NCBI GenBank assembly: GCA_942491525.1
Contig: CALOBW010000049.1
Coordinates: forward strand, 1 to 38,209
DNA from: CAYWBU01 sp942491525
Lineage (GTDB): Bacteria > Desulfobacterota > Desulfomonilia > UBA1062
Reading direction: 5' to 3'
DNA: 38,209 nucleotides
Below are positions 17,669 to 26,399 of this stretch, piece after piece; position 1 is the first letter of the stretch, and each line of letters begins with the position of its first letter. The notes under the pieces were generated by a model. The model ran no database searches and was not told the DNA's origin. It saw only the letters and a program-made list of their open reading frames with translations. A program made the translations under genes and the position numbers.

Positions 17669-18931
17669 ATGAAAGATGATAAGAAGGCCGCCGTCAGTCG
17701 GCGAGATTTTTTGAAGATCGGCTCAGCCACTGCCGCCGTCAGCACAGCCGCCATTGTGGCTCCCGAAAGGGCCGCCGCCGGCATCTTCAAGCAGCATGAC
17801 GAGTTCCCGCTGCCCATCCGGCCCGATTTCAAGCGTTACAATCAGAAGTACACGGCCTTCTCCATGGCCATCAGCGGCCGGGACCCGCATCTGGCCGAGC
17901 TGCTGCCCAACTTCATGCATCCCCAAACCACCAATAAGCCCGGCTGGACCCGCATCGACCACGCCCTGGAGCGGGCCTCCTGGACGGTCAATGACCAGTA
18001 TGCCACCGGCTCCCAGTTCGGCATCCCCAACACCCAGGCCTACGCCTGGGAGGGCGAGGTCAACCCGGATCCGCACAGGTTCAACAGCCCCGCCGAGGCC
18101 GCCGAAGTGGTCAAGCGCGCCGCCACCTTCCTGGGCGCCGATCTGGTGGGCATCACCAGATATGACGAGCGCTGGATGTACGAGGCCATGTACAACCCTT
18201 TGACCCGCGAGGAGATCCCGCTCAAGCTGCCCTTCAAACCCAAGTCGGTCATCGTCATGGCTCTCGAGATGGACTATGACGCCTACACCACCGCCCCCTC
18301 CTGGATCGAAGGCTCCACCGTGGGCAAGGGCTACTCCAAGATGGCCTTTGTCTCCGCCTCTCTGACCACCTTCCTGCGCGAGCTGGGCTATCACTCATTC
18401 GGCGCCGGCAACGATGTGGCCCTCAGCACCCCCTACGCCATCGCCGCCGGCTTGGGCGAGGTTGGCCGCAACGGCATGCTGATCACCTTCCAGTACGGCC
18501 CGCGCGTGCGCCTCTGCAAGGTCTTCACCGAGATGGAGATGGAGTATGACAAACCCGTGACCTTCGGCGTCACCGAGTTCTGCAAGGCCTGTAAGCGCTG
18601 CGCCGAAGCCTGCCCGGCCAAGGCTATGAGCTTTGAGGACGAGCCGAGCTTCGAGGCCATCAACAAATCCAACAATCCCGGCATCCTCAAGTGGCCGGTG
18701 GACGGCTACAAGTGTTTCCGCTACTGGACCGAGTGCGGCAGCGACTGCGGTACCTGCATCGCCTCCTGCGTCTACAGCAAACCCGACCTCTGGCACCACC
18801 GCATCCTGGCCTACATGTCCGGCATGCCCGGCCAGCCGATCCACTCCGTCATGACCGAGATGGATCGCATCTTCGGCTACGGCAACACCTTTGACGAAAA
18901 GGCCGCCAGACTCTGGTGGAAGATTAAGTAA
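17669..18931 (+). CDS. rdhA: Reductive dehalogenase catalytic subunit 2
   Basis: A 420-aa close paralogue of the first RdhA. The start ATG 17669 is fixed by GGGAGG at 17656-17661 and by the promoter just upstream. Tat signal SRRDFLK at residues 10-16. Fe-S motif 1 is C305, C308, C311, C315-P. Fe-S motif 2 is C349 then C360-x2-C363-x3-C367, again followed by Val rather than Pro; an extra Cys356 lies inside this motif and is absent from paralogue 1. The core TPYAIAAGLGEVGRNG and the C-terminal MTEMDRIFGYGNT are shared. It should be an exported organohalide reductase with a related but possibly different substrate. It heads the operon rdhA2-rdhB2-rdhC-small ORF. Confidence 0.95.
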   Translation: MKDDKKAAVSRRDFLKIGSATAAVSTAAIVAPERAAAGIFKQHDEFPLPIRPDFKRYNQKYTAFSMAISGRDPHLAELLPNFMHPQTTNKPGWTRIDHALERASWTVNDQYATGSQFGIPNTQAYAWEGEVNPDPHRFNSPAEAAEVVKRAATFLGADLVGITRYDERWMYEAMYNPLTREEIPLKLPFKPKSVIVMALEMDYDAYTTAPSWIEGSTVGKGYSKMAFVSASLTTFLRELGYHSFGAGNDVALSTPYAIAAGLGEVGRNGMLITFQYGPRVRLCKVFTEMEMEYDKPVTFGVTEFCKACKRCAEACPAKAMSFEDEPSFEAINKSNNPGILKWPVDGYKCFRYWTECGSDCGTCIASCVYSKPDLWHHRILAYMSGMPGQPIHSVMTEMDRIFGYGNTFDEKAARLWWKIK

Positions 18932-18942
18932 GGAGCATCACT

Positions 18943-19227
18943 ATGGAACTTATATTCGGCTTTATACTGGGTGTTATCGGTATGGCTATTATCTGGGCGC
19001 TCACGGTCTGGGTCGCCAGGAAAGAGGTTAAGCTCTCCTGGCTCTCCATCGGCGGCATCGCCCTGGATCTCTTCCTCCTGCTCTTCACCCTGGCCTGGAT
19101 GCAGGCCAGCTTTGCCGAGCGCGAAAACCAGGCCGGCGGCATGGGCCTGCTGATCATCGGCGGCCTGACCCTGGTCATCTTCTTCCTCACCCGACGCCAG
19201 CTGGCCAGGGACAACGCGGCCCTGTAG
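18943..19227 (+). CDS. rdhB: RdhB-type membrane anchor 2
   Basis: A 94-aa protein with three membrane helices, starting 11 nt after rdhA2 behind an AAGGAG ribosome site. The first helix differs from RdhB1 (IFGFILGVIGMAIIWALTVW), whereas the region from ALDLFLLLFTLAWM to RRQLARDNAA is identical in protein and nearly identical in DNA. The expected role is to anchor RdhA2 to the membrane. Confidence 0.92.
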   Translation: MELIFGFILGVIGMAIIWALTVWVARKEVKLSWLSIGGIALDLFLLLFTLAWMQASFAERENQAGGMGLLIIGGLTLVIFFLTRRQLARDNAAL

Positions 19228-19235
19228 GACTCGAC

Positions 19236-20393
19236 ATGCAGAAATTCAGCACCAAGCAGATTCTGGCCATCCTGGCGCTCCTGAGCCTGGCCGGGGCCTA
19301 TCTCTATGGTTTCAGTCAGCGCGGCCATGATGAGCTGGCCGAACTGGCCAAACACTACGGCCAGGATGCCGTCATTGAGAAGAGCAGCACCAAGCCTCTG
19401 CTCTTCACGGTCACGACCGGGACGGGCCGCTTCTATGTGCCGGTGGAGTCGGCCTACGGCTATGGCGGTCCCACCGTTGTGGCCACCGAGATCGATGAGA
19501 AGGGCCAGCTCGGCCGGGTCATGGTGCTGGACCACAAGGAGACCCCCTCCTACTTTGTGCGCGTCTCCAAGAGCGGCTTCTTTGAGCAGTTCAACAAGAA
19601 GGATGTTGGTGACAGTTTCCTGCTGAGCGAGGACATCGATGCCGTCAGCGGCGCGACCGTCTCCTCGCGGGCCTTTAGCGAGGCGGTCAGAGTCGGCAGC
19701 CACAGGGTGGGCCGCGACCTCTTGAATCGTGAAATTGTCGAGCCGGAGCGGCAGTGGCAGCCGGGTCGCGACTCTATGATCCTGATCGCCCTCTACGCCC
19801 TGGTGCTGATAGGGGTCTACTTCAAACAGCCCAGGGTCCGCTATCTGACCCTGGCGGGCGGCCTGATCTTCCTGGGCTTCTATGCCAACTCGGCCATCTC
19901 GCTTTCCAACTTCTCGGCCATCATGCTGGGCTATCTGCCGTCGATTGCGGAGAAGACCTTCTGGTGGCTGCTGGTGGTCGGAACCCTGCTCTTCACCCTG
20001 GTGATGGGCCGCAACCTCTACTGCTCCTGGCTCTGCCCCTTCGGCGCCATTCAGGAGCTGACCGCCAAAATCAGCGGCATCAATCTCAGGCTCGACCGCA
20101 GGGTAATCAGGTATGCGCGCTACATCAGCTATGTGCTGACCTGGGCGGCCCTCATGATCGTCTTTCTGACCTCCAATCCTGCCCTGGGAACCTATGAGCC
20201 CTTTGCGACCCTCTTCGGCCATGAGGGCATCGGCGTGCAGTGGTTCATCCTGCCCATCGTTATTCTGGGCTCATTTGTGCTCAAGCGCTTCTGGTGCCGC
20301 TTCTTCTGTCCGGTGGGCCTGGTGCTGAACCTGAGCTGCCGGCTCAACCGCAAAAGCAGAAACATGATAGGACTGAAATATGAAAAGCAGTGA
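19236..20393 (+). CDS. rdhC: RdhC/NosR-like membrane flavoprotein with CxxxCP motifs
   Basis: A 385-aa protein. An N-terminal membrane helix is followed by a periplasmic FMN-binding domain with the covalent flavin motif DAVSGAT, Thr141 being the expected attachment site. After this come several membrane helices (from about residue 175) and two CxxxCP motifs, C263-SWL-C267-P and C354-RFF-C358-P, as in NosR/RdhC. RdhC proteins are proposed to carry electrons from quinols to the exported dehalogenase or to help its maturation. It starts 8 nt after rdhB2, so it is in the same operon, and may serve both dehalogenases since only one copy exists in the window. Flavin transfer would need an ApbE enzyme, not seen here. 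Confidence 0.87.
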   Translation: MQKFSTKQILAILALLSLAGAYLYGFSQRGHDELAELAKHYGQDAVIEKSSTKPLLFTVTTGTGRFYVPVESAYGYGGPTVVATEIDEKGQLGRVMVLDHKETPSYFVRVSKSGFFEQFNKKDVGDSFLLSEDIDAVSGATVSSRAFSEAVRVGSHRVGRDLLNREIVEPERQWQPGRDSMILIALYALVLIGVYFKQPRVRYLTLAGGLIFLGFYANSAISLSNFSAIMLGYLPSIAEKTFWWLLVVGTLLFTLVMGRNLYCSWLCPFGAIQELTAKISGINLRLDRRVIRYARYISYVLTWAALMIVFLTSNPALGTYEPFATLFGHEGIGVQWFILPIVILGSFVLKRFWCRFFCPVGLVLNLSCRLNRKSRNMIGLKYEKQ

Positions 20394-20478
20394 ACTGTTG
20401 GGCGGCATCATTGTCGGCGCCACATTTATACTGGTAATAACCTTCTTCCTGCAGGTTCTGGGCATCATCCCCTACTGA
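20380..20478 (+). CDS. 32-aa single-span membrane peptide at the end of the rdh operon
   Basis: A small frame opening at ATG 20380 inside the last codons of the RdhC-like gene (14-nt overlap, different frame) and ending at TGA 20478. It encodes MKSSELLGGIIVGATFILVI followed by TFFLQVLGIIPY, one hydrophobic helix with a short charged N-terminus. The overlap suggests translational coupling. No homologue is recognised; size and topology resemble small stabilising subunits of membrane electron-transfer complexes. Existence is supported by coding potential and context only. Confidence 0.6.
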   Translation: MKSSELLGGIIVGATFILVITFFLQVLGIIPY

Positions 20479-20519
20479 TGGTGCTTGCTGTGGGGGGCGA
20501 TATGTAATACTCATGGGGC

Positions 20520-22313
20520 ATGAGAAAAATAGAACTGCTGGCGCCGGCCAAGGATCTGACTTGCGGCCGTACCGCCATTGATCATGGTGCCGACGCCGTC
20601 TACATCGGCGCACCGGCCTTCAGCGCCCGCCAGGCCGCCGCAAACTCCATAAGCGATATTGAAGCTCTGGCCGGACATGCCCACAAATTCGGCGCCAAAG
20701 TCTACCTGGCCCTCAACACGATCCTCTTCGATGACGAGCTGGAGCAGGCCGGTCAGCTGATTCATGAGGCCTGGAACGCCGGGGTGGACGCCCTGATCAT
20801 CCAGGATCTGGGGCTGCTCAAGCTGGACCTGCCGCCCATCCCCCTGCACGCCAGCACCCAGATGCACAATATCGATGCCGAGCATGTGCGCTTCCTGCAA
20901 GAGGTCGGCTTTGAGCGCGCCATCCTGGCCCGTGAGCTCGACCTGGACGCCATCCGTCAGCTTCACGCCGCCACTGATATTGAGCTGGAGGCCTTTGTGC
21001 ACGGCGCGCTCTGCGTCAGCTACAGCGGCCGCTGCTATCTGAGCGCCCAGCTGGGCGGCCGCTCGGCCAACCGCGGCGAGTGCGGCCAGCCCTGCCGGCT
21101 GCCCTGGGATCTCAAACAGGGAAAGAAAGTATTGCAGCAGAACCGCCATCTGCTCTGCCTCAAGGATATGGACCGTTCCAACTCCCTGGCTGAGATGCTG
21201 GAGGCCGGCATCAGCTCCTTCAAGATCGAGGGGCGGCTCAAGGATGAGGCCTACGTCAAGAATGTGGTGGCCCACTACCGCTTCAAGCTCGACGCCCTCC
21301 TCGAAGAACGAGGTGACTGCGCGCCGGCTTCATACGGCAAAACAACGTTTAGTTTCAGCCCCGATCCGCAGAAAACTTTCTGCCGCGGCACCACCGAGTA
21401 CTTTCTGCACGGTAAAGATGAAGATGTCTGGTCGCCGGCTACGCCCAAGTCCATCGGCGAAGTGATCGGCGAGGTCACCGAGGTGGAGCGCAACACCTTC
21501 TGCCTCAGGAGCCATGACAAGAAAAAGAGCCGCCTGCATGCCGGCGACGGGCTCTGCTTCTTTGATGGCAAGGGCGAGCTCAAGGGGCTGCAGGTGATCA
21601 AGGTGCTCGAGGGTCATATTCATGTGCGCTTCTCATGCGCCGGGCTCAAGCCGGGCATGCAGATCATGCGCAACCATGACCATAAGTTTCTGCAGAGCCT
21701 CAAAGGTGATACTGCCGAGCGTCGCCTGGGTCTGCAGCTGAGTTTCAGTGCCGTTGATGACGGCTTTAGCTTGAGCGGTCTCTGCGAGGACGGCACCCGG
21801 GCTGAAGTAAAGCTGGAAATTGAGAAGCAGGAAGCCAAGAAGGCTGAGGATGCCACCGAGAGCATCCGCACCCAGCTCAGCAAACTGGGCAATAGCAGCT
21901 ACTATCTGCGCGAGCTGAAGCTTGATGAAAAGGCCTGGTTCCTGCGCGCCTCGGAGCTGAACCAGCTCAGGCGCGATCTGATCGAGGCCCTGGATGCGGC
22001 CCGCGTCTATGAGCGTCAGGAGCGCCGGCCGGCCTTGAATCCGGCGGCCGAATATCCAATTAAGGAGCTCGACTACAGCTACAACGTCTCGAACAAGCTG
22101 GCGCGCGAATTTTATGCCGAACACGGCGTCACTTCCATCGAACCGGCCTTTGAGCTGCAGCCCGACGGCCAGATCCTCATGACCACCAAGCACTGCATCC
22201 GCCGCGAGCTGGATATGTGCGGCCGGGAGAGCCTGACGCTGGAAAACAAGTTTGGCCGTTTCGAGCTGGAGTTTGACTGCGCCAACTGCACCATGCGGGT
22301 TAAAAAGTTCTAG
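20520..22313 (+). CDS. rlhA: U32 family protein, RlhA-like 23S rRNA C-hydroxylase
   Basis: A 597-aa protein with the longer U32 architecture. The N-terminal TIM-barrel part has Fe-S cysteines at about 165, 172, 188 and 192 (VHGALCVSYSGRC, GECGQPC), then GISSFKIEGRLKDEAYV. The C-terminal extension is DUF3656-like. The GRSANRGECGQPCR signature matches YdcP/RlhA, which adds a hydroxyl to C2501 of 23S rRNA using prephenate. It starts 41 nt after the rdh small ORF, with a weak ribosome site. Its stop codon overlaps the stop of the opposing DUF1848 gene inside a CTAG at 22310-22313. With the TrhP-like gene it flanks the helicase and rdh block. Confidence 0.82.
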   Translation: MRKIELLAPAKDLTCGRTAIDHGADAVYIGAPAFSARQAAANSISDIEALAGHAHKFGAKVYLALNTILFDDELEQAGQLIHEAWNAGVDALIIQDLGLLKLDLPPIPLHASTQMHNIDAEHVRFLQEVGFERAILARELDLDAIRQLHAATDIELEAFVHGALCVSYSGRCYLSAQLGGRSANRGECGQPCRLPWDLKQGKKVLQQNRHLLCLKDMDRSNSLAEMLEAGISSFKIEGRLKDEAYVKNVVAHYRFKLDALLEERGDCAPASYGKTTFSFSPDPQKTFCRGTTEYFLHGKDEDVWSPATPKSIGEVIGEVTEVERNTFCLRSHDKKKSRLHAGDGLCFFDGKGELKGLQVIKVLEGHIHVRFSCAGLKPGMQIMRNHDHKFLQSLKGDTAERRLGLQLSFSAVDDGFSLSGLCEDGTRAEVKLEIEKQEAKKAEDATESIRTQLSKLGNSSYYLRELKLDEKAWFLRASELNQLRRDLIEALDAARVYERQERRPALNPAAEYPIKELDYSYNVSNKLAREFYAEHGVTSIEPAFELQPDGQILMTTKHCIRRELDMCGRESLTLENKFGRFELEFDCANCTMRVKKF

Positions 22314-23203
22314 AATAAGCTCCGGCAGGACTCCTGCCTGGCGTCCGTGACCTGATCATCTGCCTGCAAATGGCCCAGCAGCAGGGGCGAGCCCGGGTTA
22401 TGCTCGGCCCTTTCAGCCGCCGCGGGCGAAGTGTTGGCGTAGCAGTAGCGGCAGGCATGGCTGCAGCAGTTGTAGGCCCCGATGTCGATGCTGGCGGCGC
22501 AGCCGCAGCCTTTGCGCTGGCCCCTGTCCTTGGGAACACTCAGGGGGGCTCCGGCAATTCGGCTCAGGCGCCCGGCATCCACGCAGCTGGCGTGGCCGAC
22601 GCCCTCCAGATCCAGCTCTTCGCAGCAGGTCATAATCGGAATCTCTTTGCTTAACTCCCTGACAAGCCTGCGTTTGAGCTCCGCATCGGGCAGCTGGACA
22701 TCAAAGCCGGCCAGGTTGCGGCGGCACTTTTGGTACATGGTCAGGAAGCTGATGATGCACTGCTCGGTATACCCCTCAAGCTGTGCGGCCAGTTTGCCAT
22801 GCTGCTCCAGATGAAACTCGACGTTGTATTTCTCGGTCAGGATGATCGGGTCGTAGCGCCAGATGACCCGCTCCGGCCCGATTCTGTCCGCCAGCCGTCT
22901 GAAACTATCCGCGGCTCTATCTTTATTGTGGGTAATAGGCTCCAGGTCAGATCCGTAACCGGTGATGGTAAAGTTGAAGTAGTAGGCGTAAGGCCTCAAG
23001 ATATCCAGCCTGTCCAGCATGGGTTCCGGGTTGCGGGTCCAGAAGACGATGCCGTCCACCACATCCGGGCTGAGTGAGACGCGCCTGACCTGGCGCGCAT
23101 TGAAGGGGTTGCGCACCAGCACCTCGCCGGCCTTGAGCCGGTTGCAGAACCACTCATGGTAGAAGGCCGGAATGTCGCTGCGCCGGCTGGCCGAGATGAT
23201 CAT
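22310..23203 (-). CDS. DUF1848 family protein (radical-SAM-like)
   Basis: A 297-aa protein starting at ATG 23203, which gives the family's typical N-terminus MIISASRRSDIPAFYHEWF; a frame from 23260 would add unrelated residues. Further family features are GIVFWTRNP, VIWRYDPI and a C-terminal Cys-rich part with CCSHACRYCYAN, a C-x3-C-x2-C motif that could bind a [4Fe-4S] cluster as in radical SAM enzymes. DUF1848 proteins have no established reaction. It is divergent from the pirin gene, with 68 nt between starts. Confidence 0.88.
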   Translation of the reverse strand: MIISASRRSDIPAFYHEWFCNRLKAGEVLVRNPFNARQVRRVSLSPDVVDGIVFWTRNPEPMLDRLDILRPYAYYFNFTITGYGSDLEPITHNKDRAADSFRRLADRIGPERVIWRYDPIILTEKYNVEFHLEQHGKLAAQLEGYTEQCIISFLTMYQKCRRNLAGFDVQLPDAELKRRLVRELSKEIPIMTCCEELDLEGVGHASCVDAGRLSRIAGAPLSVPKDRGQRKGCGCAASIDIGAYNCCSHACRYCYANTSPAAAERAEHNPGSPLLLGHLQADDQVTDARQESCRSLF

Positions 23204-23271
23204 GGGCTGATCGTAGCATAACTGCTGGCAAATTGAATCTGTGGGATTATTTTGATTCAAGGGGGGCGCCT

Positions 23272-24108
23272 ATGCCGCGTGAGCTGATTGAGATCTTTGA
23301 CGGTCATAAAACTGTGGATGGTGCCGGGGTGCACCTCAAACGGGTCTTCGGCTTTCATGATGTGCCGAAGCTGGACCCCTTCCTGCTGCTGGACGAGTTT
23401 CGCTCCGACAATCCGGAGGAGTACCTCAAGGGCTTTCCCTGGCATCCGCACCGCGGCATCGAGACCATCACCTATCTGCTGGAGGGCAGGGTGGAGCACG
23501 GCGACAGCCTGGGCAACAGCGGTCTGATCAGGCCGGGCGAGGTGCAGTGGATGACGGCCGGTTCCGGCATCATCCATCAGGAGATGCCCAAGGGCGATGA
23601 TAATGGCCGCCTCTGGGGCTTCCAGCTCTGGGCCAACCTGCGTTCGGACTACAAGATGGCGGATCCGCGCTACCGCGGCCTTCAGGCGGCCCAGATTCCG
23701 CTGCTGGAGCTGGAGGATGGCGTGCAGCTGCGCATAATCGCGGGCAGGGTTGCGGGGATCAAGGGCCCGGTGCGCGACCTTGTGATCGAGCCGCAATATC
23801 TGGATGTCACGCTGCCGCCGCAGGCTTGCTTCAGCCACAGCCTGCCGTTCAAGCACGCCGCCATGCTCTACCTGATTGAGGGCCAAAGCCCGCTCGGGCT
23901 TAATAGCGGCCAGCTGGGCCTGCTGGGGCCGGGCGAAGAGATCTCGATTGCGGCCGGGCCTGAGGGCTGCCGCTTTCTCTTCCTGGCCGGCAAGACCCTG
24001 CGCGAGCGCATCGCCTGGCGCGGCCCCATCGTCATGAACAGCTATGATGAGCTTGATCAGGCCTTTGATGAGTACCAGAAGGGCACCTTCATCAAGCATA
24101 AGGAGTGA
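23272..24108 (+). CDS. Pirin family protein
   Basis: A 278-aa bicupin. The start ATG 23272 follows GGGGGG by a few bases; an earlier frame at 23233 would overlap the promoter region. Pirin motifs are present: FPWHPHRGIETITYLLEG (metal-binding His), HGDSLGN, and GEVQWMTAGSGIIHQEMP. Bacterial pirins are cytosolic metal-binding proteins; some have quercetinase activity and some bind partner proteins such as pyruvate dehydrogenase. The gene ends one base before the end of the convergent PpsR gene. Confidence 0.93.
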   Translation: MPRELIEIFDGHKTVDGAGVHLKRVFGFHDVPKLDPFLLLDEFRSDNPEEYLKGFPWHPHRGIETITYLLEGRVEHGDSLGNSGLIRPGEVQWMTAGSGIIHQEMPKGDDNGRLWGFQLWANLRSDYKMADPRYRGLQAAQIPLLELEDGVQLRIIAGRVAGIKGPVRDLVIEPQYLDVTLPPQACFSHSLPFKHAAMLYLIEGQSPLGLNSGQLGLLGPGEEISIAAGPEGCRFLFLAGKTLRERIAWRGPIVMNSYDELDQAFDEYQKGTFIKHKE

Positions 24109-24109
24109 A

Positions 24110-24907
24110 TTATTCGCCGAAGATGCGTATCAGGCGGCTGGTGATCTCGTCGGCGCAGGCCTCAATGGGCTTGTTGCTCAGGTCAAAGGTGCTGAAGCCG
24201 CATCTGCGGTAGATCGCGCGGGCCAGCTCCAGCTCATTGAAGATCTTCTCCAGGCTGGTGTAGTTGCCCCCGGTCTCTATCTTTTCGCGCCGGATCAGGC
24301 GGTAGGCCCGGATCTGCTCGGGCGCGATCACCAGGCCGAAGACCCGCCGCCGGTCAGCCTTGAAGAGCTCGTCGGGCAGCGCCTCATAGCTGATCAGCGG
24401 AATGTTGGCCACCTTCCAGCCCTGCACCGCTAGGTACATGCCGATGGGAGTCTTGCCCGAGCGCGAGATGCCCAGCAGGATGATCTCGGCCTGCCCGAGG
24501 TCCTGGGGGTTGTTGCCGTCGTCATGGCTGATGGAGAAGTTGATGGCCTCGGTGCGCAGGAAGTCGGCCCGGTGCAGCTCATGGTAGAGGCCGGGGTGTC
24601 CCAGGGGCTCTTGGCCGCAGAGATCCTGCAGCTGCTCCATGAGCGGGCCCACCAGGTCGATGCAGCTGACCTGGTGCTGCCTGGCCAGCGCGCTCAGGCA
24701 GGTTCTGAGCTCCTGGCTCACCAGGGTCTGTACGATGATGGCCTGCGCTGCCGCCGCCTGCAGTACGATGGGCTCCAGCTCCTCGCAGCGGCGCAGGCGG
24801 CTGAACTTATTGATCGTGATCTGGCTGTCGGGAAACTGGGCCAGCACCGTGCTGACCAGCAGCTCGGCGCTGTTGCCCAGCCCGCCCGTGACGATGTAGA
24901 TCTGCAT
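24110..24907 (-). CDS. PpsR/PSRP bifunctional PEP synthase or PPDK regulatory kinase
   Basis: A 265-aa DUF299 protein. The start ATG 24907 gives MQIYIVTGGLGNSAELLVST; a TTG at 24925 is less likely. The P-loop-like GISRSGKTPIGMYLA is the family signature, and ISHDDG precedes it as usual. These enzymes use ADP and phosphate to inactivate and reactivate phosphoenolpyruvate synthase or pyruvate phosphate dikinase by reversible Thr phosphorylation. The target gene is not in the window, so PPDK versus PEP synthase control cannot be decided. Confidence 0.9.
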   Translation of the reverse strand: MQIYIVTGGLGNSAELLVSTVLAQFPDSQITINKFSRLRRCEELEPIVLQAAAAQAIIVQTLVSQELRTCLSALARQHQVSCIDLVGPLMEQLQDLCGQEPLGHPGLYHELHRADFLRTEAINFSISHDDGNNPQDLGQAEIILLGISRSGKTPIGMYLAVQGWKVANIPLISYEALPDELFKADRRRVFGLVIAPEQIRAYRLIRREKIETGGNYTSLEKIFNELELARAIYRRCGFSTFDLSNKPIEACADEITSRLIRIFGE

Positions 24908-24964
24908 AGGCAACAGGATAAGCAACGGTTAGCAAAAACCCAGCCCGGTATCCTGTGATACTCC

Positions 24965-24993
24965 TTGCATGCGTCTGTCAATGTTGATTAAAT
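24965..24993 (+). promoter_or_regulatory. Possible sigma-70 promoter of antiporter gene
   Basis: TTGCAT (24965-24970), 17-bp spacer, TTAAAT (24988-24993), 40 nt before the antiporter start. The -10 box is only a moderate match. Confidence 0.35.
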
Positions 24994-25033
24994 GGCGTTC
25001 AAATTAAGACTAATCTGAAAGAGAAGAGATACG

Positions 25034-26203
25034 ATGCATCTTGATCCTATCATGCCATATCTGGTTGGCTCTGTTTTTGTGGTGCTTGTGTTGGGTTTGA
25101 TCCTGAGGTTGCTGCATCAGCCCTATGTGATAGGTTATCTGATAGCCGGCGTAATTTTGGGGCCACACGGGATTGGGTTAATAGATGACAGGGAGCTGCT
25201 CAACCGGCTTGGTGCCATCGGCGTTGTTTTGTTGCTCTTTTTTATCGGCATGGAGATTTCGCCCCGAGAGCTTTTGGGTAAATGGAAAGTTGCCATCTTC
25301 GGCACTTTGTTCCAGGTGTTAGTCAGCATAGGTTTGATCTGGCCGCTGGGCGTCATATTTGGCTGGCCTGTTGTACGGATTGTGCTGTTCGGTTTCGTGA
25401 TTAGCCTGAGCAGTACCGCAGTCGTCCTGAAGCTGCTGAAGGACTGGAATGAGCTTGATACGAAAGTTGGACAAAATGTGCTGGTGGTTCTGATCGCCCA
25501 AGATTTTGCCGTTGTTCCCATGCTGATTATTCTCTCGATGATGGGGGGAGAACATGCCCAATCAAGCAGTATTCTGCTACAGCTCATGGGAGCAGCTCTG
25601 ATGGCGCTTATTGCAATATACATTGTTATCAAAGAGACGATCCACCTGCCGCTGAGCAAGTTTCTTGGTGATGACAGGGAACTGAATGTTTTTGCGGCCC
25701 TCTGTATCTGTCTTGGCCTCTCTCTGATAACCGGCCTGTTGGGATTATCGACGGCGCTGGGAGCCTTTGTCGCCGGAATGTTGATCGGGGCTGCCAAGGA
25801 GACGCATTGGGTTCATCAAAGCCTTGAGTCGTTTCGGATCGTATTTGTGGCGCTCTTTTTTGTCTCCATCGGCATGCTGGTGGATTTGCAGTTCATTGCC
25901 ACCTATTGGATGCAGATCAGTGCGCTGGTAGTGCTAATTATTATCACTAATACGGTTATTAACGGGGCTGTTCTGAGAGTGCTGGGCGATAATTGGCGCG
26001 ACAGTATCTATGCCGGCGCCATGCTGTCGCAGATCGGCGAGTTTAGCTTTGTGCTGGCGGCAGTAGGCATCCAGGCACAAATTATCTCCGATTTTGGGTA
26101 TCAGATGACGGTGGCTGTGATTTCGATCTCGCTGCTGATCAGTCCGCTGTGGATTATGTTTATGAGGCGTGTTTTAAGTAAAAGATCCGTAGTTAGATCT
26201 TAA
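25034..26203 (+). CDS. CPA2-family cation:proton antiporter
   Basis: A 389-aa membrane protein of about 12-13 helices. It shows the CPA2 pattern: GYLIAGVILGPHGIG near the start, LFFIGMEISPRELL, SLSSTAVVLKLL, LGAFVAGMLIGA and FFVSIGMLVDLQF. It corresponds to the transport domain of KefB/GerN-type exchangers and ends right after the last helix, with no TrkA-N regulatory domain. It exchanges K+ or Na+ for protons at the inner membrane. Ribosome site GAGAAGAGA. It is noticeably less G+C-rich than the genes on either side, and it is transcribed alone. Confidence 0.9.
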   Translation: MHLDPIMPYLVGSVFVVLVLGLILRLLHQPYVIGYLIAGVILGPHGIGLIDDRELLNRLGAIGVVLLLFFIGMEISPRELLGKWKVAIFGTLFQVLVSIGLIWPLGVIFGWPVVRIVLFGFVISLSSTAVVLKLLKDWNELDTKVGQNVLVVLIAQDFAVVPMLIILSMMGGEHAQSSSILLQLMGAALMALIAIYIVIKETIHLPLSKFLGDDRELNVFAALCICLGLSLITGLLGLSTALGAFVAGMLIGAAKETHWVHQSLESFRIVFVALFFVSIGMLVDLQFIATYWMQISALVVLIIITNTVINGAVLRVLGDNWRDSIYAGAMLSQIGEFSFVLAAVGIQAQIISDFGYQMTVAVISISLLISPLWIMFMRRVLSKRSVVRS

Positions 26204-26215
26204 CTATTAAAGCGC

Positions 26216-26245
26216 TTGCCATGCGCTCCATGCGGGCGTTATAAT
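26216..26245 (+). promoter_or_regulatory. Sigma-70 promoter of ABC-F gene
   Basis: TTGCCA (26216-26221), 18-bp spacer, TATAAT (26240-26245). The expected transcript begins near 26252, leaving a leader of about 150 nt before the ABC-F start. Confidence 0.7.
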
Positions 26246-26261
26246 CGGGCCATCAAATTTC

Positions 26262-26348
26262 AGGAGTCTCTATCGTGAAGCAGTAAGGATGGAAAACTGT
26301 CACCAACCGTTCGGTTATTTTTTCTAGACAGTGCACCGCTCCATCCTT
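26262..26348 (+). promoter_or_regulatory. Attenuator-like leader of ABC-F gene
   Basis: The leader holds a good ribosome site (AGGAG 26262-26266) followed by a minimal frame GTG-AAG-CAG-TAA (26275-26286). Nested inverted repeats follow: AAGGATGG (26285-26292) with CCATCCTT (26341-26348), ACTGTC (26296-26301) with GACAGT (26327-26332), and inside them AACC-GTTC-GGTT (26305-26316) followed by six T (26318-26323), which looks like an intrinsic terminator. The outer and inner structures could be alternative or nested. Antibiotic-resistance ABC-F genes are often controlled by leader attenuation of this sort. Confidence 0.5.
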
Positions 26349-26399
26349 ATCCAACTCAATTGACCTGGGTGGAGTTTTGCGCGCTTTTTGGGAGGCTGT

